From an uncultured Dokdonella sp. (GTDB taxonomy: Bacteria > Pseudomonadota > Gammaproteobacteria > Xanthomonadales > Rhodanobacteraceae), in NCBI GenBank assembly GCA_934526015.1, contig CAKSZY010000006.1, positions 1-64,000 of the forward strand: a DNA stretch of 64,000 bases, read 5' to 3'. Of this stretch, positions 9,211 to 17,870 are shown one piece after another (the first letter of the stretch is position 1; each line of letters begins with the position of its first letter). The notes below the pieces were generated by a model. That model was not told the origin of the DNA and searched no databases. It was given only the letters and a program-made list of their open reading frames with translations. The translations under genes were made by a program, and so were the position numbers.

Positions 9211-9317
9211 CGGCTCTACCTCTCCTCGTTGTTTCAACACGACGCATTGCGGCGGTCTCGAAGCCCGCCGCCAGTCTAGCCGTCACGTCCAGCCATCACG
9301 CCATCGAATCAGTGGTG

Positions 9318-10447
9318 AGAAGCGTCGGCATACCGATCGCGCGGAAGCCGCTGCGGAACTCCGGAGGGTCGTCGCATCCGCCGTCAGGGCATGGGCCGAA
9401 GTGGATCAGTCCATCCTGTTGGAAGTATCCGGAGGACTCGATTCGTCCATCGTGGCGGCGTGTCTGCGGGAATCTGTCGCGCGCGTGGCGTGCTGCACGC
9501 TGGTAACGCCAGTGCCCGGCGCGGATGAGCGACGGTACGCCGGCCTGATTGCCGCGGCCCTCGGCATCGAACTCCAGAGCGAAGTGCTGGGTTTTGATCG
9601 AGCCAGCGTCAGCTTTGACCTACTGCCGGACACCGTATCGCCGAGAGTCGGCTGCCTGCAGCACGCGATCGACCAGGTGATGGTCGCCGCTGGTGACCAG
9701 CACGACGTTGCCAGTTTCTACTCCGGCGCTGGTGGAGACACCGTGTTCTGCTACCTGACAAACGCCGCACCTGCCGCGGACGCGATCAGAGAGGGCGGAC
9801 TGTCCGCCGGCATCTCGGCGATTCAAGACCTGTCTGCGCTGCATCAGTGCACGTTGTGGACAGCGGCGGGATTGGTGCTGAAGAAACTGGTACGCGGGCC
9901 GAAGCCGCCTCGCGCTCCGCGCAGCACATTTGTCGACCCCGACAGGATCGCGCGCACTTCCGAAGTTCACCCCTGGTTCGAGGCGCCGGAAGATGCCTTG
10001 CCTGGCGACCGAGAAAGAATCGCCAGTCTCGTGTCTACGCAGAACTATCGGGACATGACGCCACGCGGAGGGCGGAAACGGGTAAGGATGCCGCTGCTTT
10101 CACAGCCGGTTGTCGAGGCATGCCTGAGAACGCCCTCCTGGATGTGGATAGCCGGCGGGGACAACCGCGCTGTCGCTCGCGACGCGTTCGCCGATGCCCT
10201 GCCGTCGGAGGTTCTCAACCGCAGAAGCAAGGGAACCTTCGTGAGCTATCTTGGTGGCGTCTACAGGCGGAACAAAGAGCACATTCGCGACTTCCTGCTG
10301 TCCGGAAGGCTCCGCGAGCACGAGTTGCTCAACACCATTGAACTGAGCCGGTTCCTGGCGCGTGACGATCTTCCGGGCCGCGACCGCCTGTTCATGGAGG
10401 TGCTGGATCTGTGCATGATCGAGAACTGGACCCGTCAGCAGACGTGA
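9318..10447 (+). pseudogene. Lasso-peptide macrolactam synthetase (cyclase), C-terminal fragment
   Basis: An open frame matching the asparagine-synthetase-like domain of lasso cyclases (McjC/LasC type), which adenylates an Asp or Glu side chain and closes the lasso ring. The ATP-binding PP-loop SGGLDSS is at 9428-9448, followed by the expected core (YSGAGGDTVFCYL) and the C-terminal helices. The N-terminal glutaminase-like half (about 200 residues) is absent, and the frame runs upstream into sequence antisense to lysR with no credible start codon near 9318. I therefore treat it as 5'-truncated. It converges with the isopeptidase gene, 17 bp apart. No precursor peptide, leader-binding or leader-protease gene is seen. 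Confidence 0.75.
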
Positions 10448-10464
10448 CGCGGTGCGACCGAAGA

Positions 10465-12606
10465 TCACCGGCTGCTTGATCCCCGCTCTTTCATTGATCG
10501 CCAGCGCGCGTACTGCTCCCGCTTTGATACGTCAGAGTCCTCCTCGCCCAGCAGCCAGAACTTGAACCAGTCCAGATTCCTTTCATAGATGGCGAGCTTG
10601 TGCTTCGGCAGGAACTTGATGTGCGGCTCGTCGGCGAAAACCCACAGTTCGGCACGCCCCTTCTTTATGAGCGGAACGGCGTACTCGAGCGACAGCAGAT
10701 ACTCCTGTTCCGGAATCTGCATGATGATCGGTGCGCGCACTTCATCCAGGCTGAACACCGGCGACAGCCTTCTCCATCGCTCCGGCGTCTCCGCTGGAGA
10801 ACGAAGCTGCCAGAACTTCTCCAAAGCGGGCAGGAAAGTGTCCTCGTAGATGTTGCGCAGCCCGTAGGTGAATGGCGTATGGACTGGTGAACTCACCGAT
10901 GCCGCGGCGATCAGCCGCGAGTTGACCACCGTCCATAGCGTCACCTCGGCGCCCAGGCTGAGGCCCCCCATACCCACGCGGTTGCGATCGATCTCCCCCG
11001 CGGAAGCCAGCAGGTCGATCGCGCTTCTGACCGCGGAGAGACCTTGGTCGTATCGCTCCACGGCGTCGAGTGGAAGCGGAGCGTAGTTGATGCACAGCGC
11101 CGCAATCCCCTGTTCGGCCAGCGACACCAAAGGCCATTCGTCGCCGGTTCCGCCGCGAACGAACCCCGCACAGCCATAGTAGTTCACGAACAGAGGAGCA
11201 GCGGAGCCGTCAGAACGGCGCGCCGGAAAGAATTGACCCGTGAACAAGCGACCGCTTGCGTCCTTCCAGCGGAGAAACCGCGCCGGTGTCGCGGCTGCGA
11301 TGTCCATCGCCAACGCGGCATTCGGGTCGAAAAGATCGCGTCTTGCCCCTGTCTCCAGATCGATGCGCTCAAGTCGCGGAGGGCGATCCGCTTCGGCAGC
11401 CACACATACCAAAGCCCGTGCCGAAATGCCGCAGGAACTGGGCACGTCGCGCCCGCCATTAACGAGACCACGCGCTCTCACGACAGGGCGCACCGCGTTG
11501 CTCCTGACGTCCCATGCGAAGATCGATTGCGCCTGCCCTTCCGCGAGGTCCGTGACCGTGAACAACAGTTCGTCGCTGTCCGGTCTCCACAAGGCATCCG
11601 TTATGGCTTTGTCGCGACAGGGATCGGCCTGACACCTCACCGAATGTCGTGCCTTCCGATCGAGCAATACCGCCAGCTCCGAATAGGGCTTACGGTAGAG
11701 CCCTTCCCCGTCGCCGCTGCGCGTCAACAGCGCGACACGATTGCGCTGATGGTCGGCAACGCGCTTCCACGGCTCGGAACCCGTGCTGTGCTGAGCGGGG
11801 TCAGCCGTCGGCTCTTTCGGCAGATCCGAGAGGGAGACGTCCTGTTGCCGTCCGGTCGCCAGATCGATCGCCTTCCATCGGTCCACAGCGTCGGCCAGCA
11901 GTCCTGCACGCACCAGCTCCCTGCCGTTGAGATAGCGCTGCGTCGTCGCGTGCCCGTCGATGTAGCCCGAGCGAAAAAGCGCCTGACCGATGGGCACGGT
12001 TTTGTCGACACGGACGCCCCGCTCGTACTCCGTCTTCTCCGCCTCGGCGACCTGATCCCTCGGCGCCCCTACGCTGTAGGTCAAAGTTCGGCCATCGTCG
12101 CTCAGGAAAAAGTCCCGCACATCCGCGGCGTCGAGCGTGACGGCTTCCGCGGCCGAACCGTCCGCAGCGGCGCGCCACACGTCGATCTTTCCGTCGATCA
12201 TCGCCCGGTAGTAGATCCAGCGTCCGTCCGGCGACCATACCGCCGTCACCGGCGAGGAGAGCCCGTGATATGCATGCAAAGCAAACCCGCCGTCGGCGAC
12301 GCGCGACGGCGAAGCCGTACCGTCGACGTCCTGCACGTACCAGGCGGTGTCGAACGTGTTGCGCTCGATCGCGGCCTGCTCGAGCCTGAAAGCCACCCTG
12401 CGCCCGTCCGGCGAGACGACCGGGCTGCTGAGATCGGCAACCTCGACAAGCCGACGCGGCGTGATCGCCTCCGCATGGCGCACGCAGGCCAACGTCGTCA
12501 GCATGATGCCTAGGGCGAGCATGTGCTTCAGCAGTGCTCTGACTGGCGCGGCCGTGTCCCCCCGCCGGCTCGACGGTGATGTCGCTGTCAGGCGAGGCAT
12601 CGGCAT
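10465..12606 (-). CDS. Atxe2-family lasso-peptide isopeptidase
   Basis: A 713-residue S9 (prolyl-oligopeptidase fold) hydrolase. A secretory leader ends near residue 47 (TTLACVRHAEA), then comes the diagnostic N-terminus ITPRRLVEVADLSSPVVSPDG of lasso isopeptidases. A beta-propeller with repeated SPDG(R) turns runs to about 440, followed by the alpha/beta-hydrolase domain with nucleophile Ser550 in GLSLG and base His662 in DEPHIKF. The usual Asp position may be taken by an acidic residue in the PEQEY segment (632-636). These enzymes open the isopeptide ring of imported lasso peptides. The ATG at 12606 shares a base with the upstream receptor stop (TGATG), showing an operon. The frame is intact although its cluster is decayed. 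Confidence 0.88.
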   Translation of the reverse strand: MPMPRLTATSPSSRRGDTAAPVRALLKHMLALGIMLTTLACVRHAEAITPRRLVEVADLSSPVVSPDGRRVAFRLEQAAIERNTFDTAWYVQDVDGTASPSRVADGGFALHAYHGLSSPVTAVWSPDGRWIYYRAMIDGKIDVWRAAADGSAAEAVTLDAADVRDFFLSDDGRTLTYSVGAPRDQVAEAEKTEYERGVRVDKTVPIGQALFRSGYIDGHATTQRYLNGRELVRAGLLADAVDRWKAIDLATGRQQDVSLSDLPKEPTADPAQHSTGSEPWKRVADHQRNRVALLTRSGDGEGLYRKPYSELAVLLDRKARHSVRCQADPCRDKAITDALWRPDSDELLFTVTDLAEGQAQSIFAWDVRSNAVRPVVRARGLVNGGRDVPSSCGISARALVCVAAEADRPPRLERIDLETGARRDLFDPNAALAMDIAAATPARFLRWKDASGRLFTGQFFPARRSDGSAAPLFVNYYGCAGFVRGGTGDEWPLVSLAEQGIAALCINYAPLPLDAVERYDQGLSAVRSAIDLLASAGEIDRNRVGMGGLSLGAEVTLWTVVNSRLIAAASVSSPVHTPFTYGLRNIYEDTFLPALEKFWQLRSPAETPERWRRLSPVFSLDEVRAPIIMQIPEQEYLLSLEYAVPLIKKGRAELWVFADEPHIKFLPKHKLAIYERNLDWFKFWLLGEEDSDVSKREQYARWRSMKERGSSSR

Positions 12607-13812
12607 CACCACTTTTTCGACACGGAGAACGCCAGGAATCGACCGACCGCCGAGTAGCTCAGCGCGTCGTATGGCAGCCGATAGACCTGTGGTCCCGGGA
12701 CGTGAAGCGGCGGCTCGCGATTGAGCAGGTTCTGTGCGGACAGCGCGAGTTCCAGCCCCGAGAGAAGTCCGCTGTCGAAGGCATAGCGCAGCGTCGCGTC
12801 GAAAGTGCTGAACGAGGCTCCCTCGACGTTGGTGCGCGTATCCTTCAAGCCGCCGATGTAGTTCGCGAACGTCGAGGCGGTGAACCCGCCGCTGTTCCAG
12901 ACGACACCGAAGCGGCCGTTGACCTTTGCCGGGTTGAAGAGCGTGCCAGCGAGTTGCACGCTGTCCTGTCCCGGCAGGGACTGCTGGGAGCTGTCCAGCC
13001 GGCTGATCGACCCGCGAACCGTCACGCGCCCTGCGCCAACGTCGAATCGATAGGACCCGGACAGATCCATTCCCTTGATCCACTGGCGGCTGATGTTGAC
13101 GTAACGCCCGTGGAGGATCGCGACCACGTTCTCCGGAACGTAGGTCAAGCCGGAGTAGTTGAAGAACAGGTCGGCACTGGCGATGACTTCGGCCTGGGTA
13201 GCCGCGGTGGGCGAGTAGTCGACGAAGGCCGCAAAGGCCGGGTTGCTCAACCCTTGCGATACGCTGGGGAACGGCAGTATCACGCGGTCGGTGTAACTCG
13301 TGCGGAAATACGTCAACTCCGCTTCGAGGCCCGGCAGAGCGTCGGGATGAAATGCCAACGACGTTGTCCATGACTTCGCGCGTTCGGGGGCGAGGTCGGG
13401 ATCGCCGCCGACGACGTAGATCGCCGTTGCATCGGCGGGCAACCCGGTCCCGCCGAGAGCCGTCGCCTGGTAAAGAAGAGCGGACACGTAGTAGTGATTC
13501 TGATAGAGCGTGGGCGCCTTGAAGGACTTGCCCCATGACCCTTTCAGGGAGAAGTCATTGCTCGGCCGATAGATGATCCCGAGCTGGGGCGTGGTGACGC
13601 GACCGAAGCTGTCGTAGTCCTCGCTGCGAACCGCAGCGGTCATCACCAGCCGCTCCGCGCCTCCGCTCCCGGATTCCGGGCCGACCAGCGGCAGGTTGAT
13701 TTCCGCATAGGCGAAGCGGCTGCCTGGAACCGGGTTCCGCCGCGATCGCACCGCCAGCCAAGCCGCTGCACGCAAAGGCGCAGGCCAACGTCAATTTGTG
13801 CTTGGCGTTCAT
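12606..13812 (-). pseudogene. TonB-dependent receptor with deleted plug and frameshift
   Basis: The ATG at 13812 opens a clean signal peptide (MNAKHKLTLACAFACSGLAGG, cleavage near AIA-AE). Within about 35 residues the coding signal jumps to another frame, which carries only the last ~380 residues of a receptor barrel. That part includes a motif typical of TonB receptors (GKSFKAPTLYQ), NLLNREPP and the terminal aromatic of SVSKKW. The TonB box, the plug and the first barrel strands, roughly 450-500 residues, are missing. The partner isopeptidase follows with overlapping stop and start, as in lasso-peptide uptake operons. The receptor cannot be functional as read. A deletion plus frameshift is the simplest reading; an assembly error is the alternative. 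Confidence 0.8.
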
Positions 13813-14118
13813 TTCTTCACTCTCCTTGGACGTGTGTCCTGTTAAACGCGCGCACACTCGCGCGCGTACGTGGCTTAGTCCTCCATTTGTTTGCATCGCG
13901 TGATGTTTCGCGCGTTCAGCGCCATCAAGATTCCGTTCTGCGATTAACGTCGCTTTCGCGATGGGAAGCACGATTCACTTAACGTTGCAGCCGCATGACC
14001 GTTTTCTTGCACTGCATGAGGTGACGGCGATCGCAGCCGGTCCCACGCGTCGCGGAGACCGCTGCGAAGCGCGGCTCAGGAACATTTACACTGGCTTACC
14101 CGCCTCCGAGGACCGGAA
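13813..14118. other. Intergenic region upstream of the receptor remnant
   Basis: About 300 bp between the divergent receptor remnant and the ART-like gene. It contains an exact 8-bp inverted repeat (listed separately) and no open frame with coding character. Promoters for both flanking genes would be expected here, but I see no strong -35/-10 pair. Confidence 0.5.
13846..13867. repeat. 8-bp inverted repeat upstream of the receptor remnant
   Basis: The halves ACGCGCGC (13846-13853) and GCGCGCGT (13860-13867) are perfect reverse complements separated by six bases. The repeat lies 34 bp upstream of the receptor start codon. It could be an operator, or simply an alternating CG tract; no T-run follows, so it is not a terminator. 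Confidence 0.35.
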
Positions 14119-14868
14119 TTGCCGATCGCCCGTTCGAGCCCCGTCGTCGACCCGTTCGACCCGCCCTACGAGGTTTGGTCGGAAAGGAAGATGACTGACG
14201 CCGAAGTGCTCGAACATCTGAAGCAGTTCGGTCACTTCGCTTCCACGACCAAGGACAAGCTGCTCGGAAAAATCGGCGCGCCGATCGATGCCGCGGTGCA
14301 TGCGGTCGCCGCCGTTGTCGACGAAAGGCTGAACTCGTACCTGGAACGGCAGATCGCCTCGTCCCCCGGCTACGACGCCTGGCGACGGGCGATGCCCAGC
14401 CAGACGCCATCGGCCATCGCCAAATATCAGAAGGACTTTCCGAACTACGACGCTCGCGCGGTCGACGAGGCCATCGCCCGCAACGACTTCTGCCTGCCCG
14501 TGGGGCAAGCATTGTTCCACGGCGGCCTCTGGCCGAATCCCGCCTCACGCTCGTTCGTCACCGACCGGCCGCTATCGACGACGCTGCTTCCATCCGTTGC
14601 GCTACGGAATGCGGAGCACGGCGGCAAGGCGTATCACGCCGGCGAAATGCAGTTGATGGTGCTGACCGTGAGGGCGCCGACGATCAAGGCGTTCGTGCTG
14701 CGGAAGTCCGGCACGCTGCTCGGCCACGAACACGAAGTGCTGCTGCCCTCGAACATCCGACTTACCCTCCAGCGCAAGCTCCGCGTGCGAGGCGACTACC
14801 CTTGCGGCCTCGATCCGAGCCGCACGAAAGCCGTCCCTGGCTTCGTGCTGGAAGTCGACGTGGGCTGA
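14119..14868 (+). CDS. ADP-ribosyltransferase-like protein
   Basis: A 249-residue protein. The C-terminal ~120 residues resemble the ADP-ribosyltransferase fold of bacterial exotoxins. The first motif is ALFHGGLW (132-139), where an Arg or His is expected. An S-T-T strand motif is at 153-155. The late acidic loop EHEVLLP (204-210) is the typical E-x-E position, with Glu206 as presumed catalytic residue. Residues 1-120 are helical with no signal peptide. The start is taken as TTG 14119 with GAGGA six bases upstream, because codon bias stays strong up to it; ATG 14191 is an alternative. No immunity or antitoxin gene is evident beside it. The activity is inferred from motifs only. Confidence 0.5.
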   Translation: MPIARSSPVVDPFDPPYEVWSERKMTDAEVLEHLKQFGHFASTTKDKLLGKIGAPIDAAVHAVAAVVDERLNSYLERQIASSPGYDAWRRAMPSQTPSAIAKYQKDFPNYDARAVDEAIARNDFCLPVGQALFHGGLWPNPASRSFVTDRPLSTTLLPSVALRNAEHGGKAYHAGEMQLMVLTVRAPTIKAFVLRKSGTLLGHEHEVLLPSNIRLTLQRKLRVRGDYPCGLDPSRTKAVPGFVLEVDVG

Positions 14869-14918
14869 GCGTCGACCCGGCGAAGGACCGCGCCAGCCGT
14901 GCGGCCTTCCCGACTCGC

Positions 14919-17870
14919 TCACTCGAAACCGTGCTTGAAGAGGATGTCCGCCGGACAGTTGCGACCGCCCGAGCCGCCGCAAGGGTCGCCGACGGCCACG
15001 CCGACCATCGGAAACTCCACGGCGTCGCTCACGTCGTCCCCGTCGGAATCCCACGAATCGAGCTTGGTGCCGATCACGCGCTCGAATCCGTCGACCAGCC
15101 CGTCGCCGTCGCTGTCCACGGACGGGTAGGCGTAGCCGAGGTGCTTGTTGCTGCCGCTCGGATAGGCCGCGGTGTATCCCGCGGCCTCGAACGTCGTGCG
15201 CTCGCTCTCCAGGAACGTCGCGCAGTCGTCGTCCGCCGCCTTGCACGCGCGATAGAACTTCTCGGCGCCGGGCGGGATGCAGGCAGGCTCCACGGTGCAC
15301 GGCTGATAGATGTAGCCTTGGATGTTGCGCAGGTTGTATCCGTCCGCATGCGCCTGCTCGATGTGCGCCGTCGTGGTTACCAGCAGGAAATCGCGGTTCG
15401 CGTCGTTGCAGCCGGGCGCGCCGGGCGTGCATCCAACGGGGAAGTTGCGTGATCGGTCCATCTGGTAGAGCGGAACGAGCGCCGGCCATTCGGGGCGCGG
15501 CTTGTATTCCGTGGTAAGCACGTAGATCGCCGCACGAGGCTCGGGCAGCGGCGTCACTGCCTCGGGGTCCGGCGGGAAGGCGTCATAGCCGGGAATGAGG
15601 GAACCTTGCGGCTGATACGCACCCGCCTGATTGATCGCCAATGCGATCGCACCCTGGGGCGAGCCGGTATCCGCGTAGTCCTTGGAATTCGTGCTGTACA
15701 ACCGGAACAACGGGGTCACCCTGTTCTTCACGGTACGCCCTTGCACGGCCCCGAGCATGCGCCTGGCAGCTGCGGCCGCATCCACGCGGCCATAACCGAA
15801 CGTCTGCGTCCACCCTGGGGAGAACTGAGCCTCGAACGTCGTTTGCGCGAGCACGCTGCGAACACCCGCAAAATCGCCGACGCCGAGGACAGGCTTGCTT
15901 GCCGGCGCGAGCGGATTGATCGAGCGCAGGATGCCCGCCACGCCTGAAACCTGCGGCGCCGACATGGAGGTTCCGGTACACAGGCCGAGGCCATCGCCGG
16001 TCGGCGTGCCGAAGACATCGCCGCATTCGGTCGTCGCAGCCCAGTCCTTGCCCGGATAGACCGTCGAAAACACGGACTTCGCCGCGGCCACGAGTTCCTG
16101 CCGCGGCTCGCCGAAGATGTGCGTGTAGTTGGAACCGCACTCAGCGTCGGAAATCGGGTTCGGGCAGAAAGTCGTGCTGCCGGGAGAGTCGTCCCACAAG
16201 GCGATGTTCGAGTCGTAACCGCCTACGCCGATGACGCGATCGTCCCGGGCCGGGAATCGAAGGCGCGTCCGGTGGTTCCCCGACGATGCGACGATGACCA
16301 TGTCACGGTTTTCCGCATGCTTGAGCGCCTTGCAGTAGGCGTCACCGGGATAGTCCCCACAGAAATCCAGCGAAAGCGGCGTGGAACCAAAGCTGAGGTT
16401 CAGCACCTGGACGCCCGTATCCGCCATGAAGGTGATGGCGGGGATGATGGCTTCGAAGTTGATCTGGAGCCGGACGCTCTGGGATTGAGCGAAGCAAACG
16501 TTGCGGGCCACTTTCCACATCGCGATGCCGCAGTTCTTGCAGGTGCCTTTCACGCCCAGGCCGCTCGCGCTGTTGGCGGCCACAAGACCCGCGACATGCG
16601 TCCCGTGACCGGCATTGTCGGGCTCCACGACATAGTTCGGAATGCTTTCCGGGTTGCAAACGGAGTTTGGCCCCAGTGCCATCAGGGCCACCTCGTCGAT
16701 GTCCGCATCGTAAGCGAGCGGCCATTCACCGAGGTCAAGCGCTCCTGGATTGAGGTTTCCTCCCAGATAGGCACCGGTCGCGGAGAACTGTCGCAGGGCC
16801 GGATGACTGAGAGCCACACCGCTGTCCGCGGCGCCGATCAACGCATGGCCTCCCGCGAGTTGCCAAGCGTTCGCGACGTTGAGGGTGTCCCATCCGTACT
16901 GGCCCGGGGTTCCCAGTGGTTCGGTCACAGGGTCCGCCAAGCCGAAATCCACGAGAGATACCCCCTGGAACTCCGACGCCTGCGGCAGCGATGCGAACTC
17001 GACATAAGGATCGTTCTGCAGGGAGGACAGCGCGGCCGTGAGGTTCGTTGACGGCGAATAGGCGATGAGGAGGTAACGTTCCAACTCTGCCCGCGCGGTA
17101 TCCGGGTTGGCTTCGAGATACGCCAGGAAATCACCCGTCGCGCGGAGCGGCAGCAGGTAGCCCGCCGCGCTGGGCGGCACTTGGTTGAAAGCATCGAGCG
17201 GCGCCGGCCCTGCGGGTGGCGAGAAGTCAAAGTAGTGAATGATCTCGTCGATCGTCGGAGCGCCGGATTCCGTGGACAGAAGAACCTGCACGTAGCGATC
17301 GGGTTCGGCGTCCGCCCGCACGTCCCCGATGGTCGGTAGTACCGCCACGATGCAAACCATCGCCACGCCGGCTCGATAGCGCCGTGAGAAGGCGAGAGCC
17401 GTCAGCGCAAGCAGGCCCAGTGCGAGAACAACGAGGCTTCCTGGCCCGGAAGCCGGCAACGGCGTAGCCGCCGCTCCCCCTGCGACGGAAAAAGGCAGCG
17501 TTCCCACCGTCTCTATGATGTGCGAGCCGAAGAAGTTGACGTAGTGCCGATCGAGTTGCAGCACGTAGTCTCCGGTGGGAAGTTCCCCGAACGGGATATT
17601 GATGGTGCCTTCATCGATGTTGCAGAGGATGGGGTCGTCATACTGCAACGTGTCCAGCAACAGCCGAATGACATTCCCGGCCTGAGAAACCTGAGGGTAT
17701 CCCGGAGATTCAATGATTCCATCACATATCCCGGCGCTCACACGTGCGGCGACGGTTTCACCGGCCTGTGGCGATGCCGGAACGATCGCATCCAACGTCA
17801 GGTAGGCGCTCGCCACAGAGGAAAAGCAAGCCAGCGTCACGGCCAACAGCCAGCGAACTCCGATCTTCAT
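14919..17870 (-). CDS. Secreted subtilisin-family (S8) serine protease, composite N-terminus
   Basis: A 983-residue exported protease. A signal peptide (about 1-22) leads into a small beta-rich domain. At about 137-165 comes a proline turn, a hydrophobic helix and an RRYR cluster (LPASGPGS ... SRRYR), which looks like a C-terminal IPTL/PEP-type sorting signal. It is followed by a second signal-like stretch ending VRADAE near 188. The S8 domain has Asp349 (AADSG), His422 (GHGTHVAG), an oxyanion Asn in SSGNH and Ser635 (GTSMSAP). The C-terminus has two DSDGDG-type calcium-binding repeats and ends in ILFKHGFE. ATG 17870 is chosen over GTG 17873 because GGAGG lies six bases upstream. The layout suggests an old fusion of two exported proteins. 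Confidence 0.85.
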   Translation of the reverse strand: MKIGVRWLLAVTLACFSSVASAYLTLDAIVPASPQAGETVAARVSAGICDGIIESPGYPQVSQAGNVIRLLLDTLQYDDPILCNIDEGTINIPFGELPTGDYVLQLDRHYVNFFGSHIIETVGTLPFSVAGGAAATPLPASGPGSLVVLALGLLALTALAFSRRYRAGVAMVCIVAVLPTIGDVRADAEPDRYVQVLLSTESGAPTIDEIIHYFDFSPPAGPAPLDAFNQVPPSAAGYLLPLRATGDFLAYLEANPDTARAELERYLLIAYSPSTNLTAALSSLQNDPYVEFASLPQASEFQGVSLVDFGLADPVTEPLGTPGQYGWDTLNVANAWQLAGGHALIGAADSGVALSHPALRQFSATGAYLGGNLNPGALDLGEWPLAYDADIDEVALMALGPNSVCNPESIPNYVVEPDNAGHGTHVAGLVAANSASGLGVKGTCKNCGIAMWKVARNVCFAQSQSVRLQINFEAIIPAITFMADTGVQVLNLSFGSTPLSLDFCGDYPGDAYCKALKHAENRDMVIVASSGNHRTRLRFPARDDRVIGVGGYDSNIALWDDSPGSTTFCPNPISDAECGSNYTHIFGEPRQELVAAAKSVFSTVYPGKDWAATTECGDVFGTPTGDGLGLCTGTSMSAPQVSGVAGILRSINPLAPASKPVLGVGDFAGVRSVLAQTTFEAQFSPGWTQTFGYGRVDAAAAARRMLGAVQGRTVKNRVTPLFRLYSTNSKDYADTGSPQGAIALAINQAGAYQPQGSLIPGYDAFPPDPEAVTPLPEPRAAIYVLTTEYKPRPEWPALVPLYQMDRSRNFPVGCTPGAPGCNDANRDFLLVTTTAHIEQAHADGYNLRNIQGYIYQPCTVEPACIPPGAEKFYRACKAADDDCATFLESERTTFEAAGYTAAYPSGSNKHLGYAYPSVDSDGDGLVDGFERVIGTKLDSWDSDGDDVSDAVEFPMVGVAVGDPCGGSGGRNCPADILFKHGFE

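Noticed and set aside
10465..13536. Long single frame (1023 codons) covering the isopeptidase and part of the receptor
   Set aside because: Only the part from 12606 codes for the isopeptidase. The upstream part is an out-of-frame shadow of the receptor barrel and has no receptor or hydrolase motifs.
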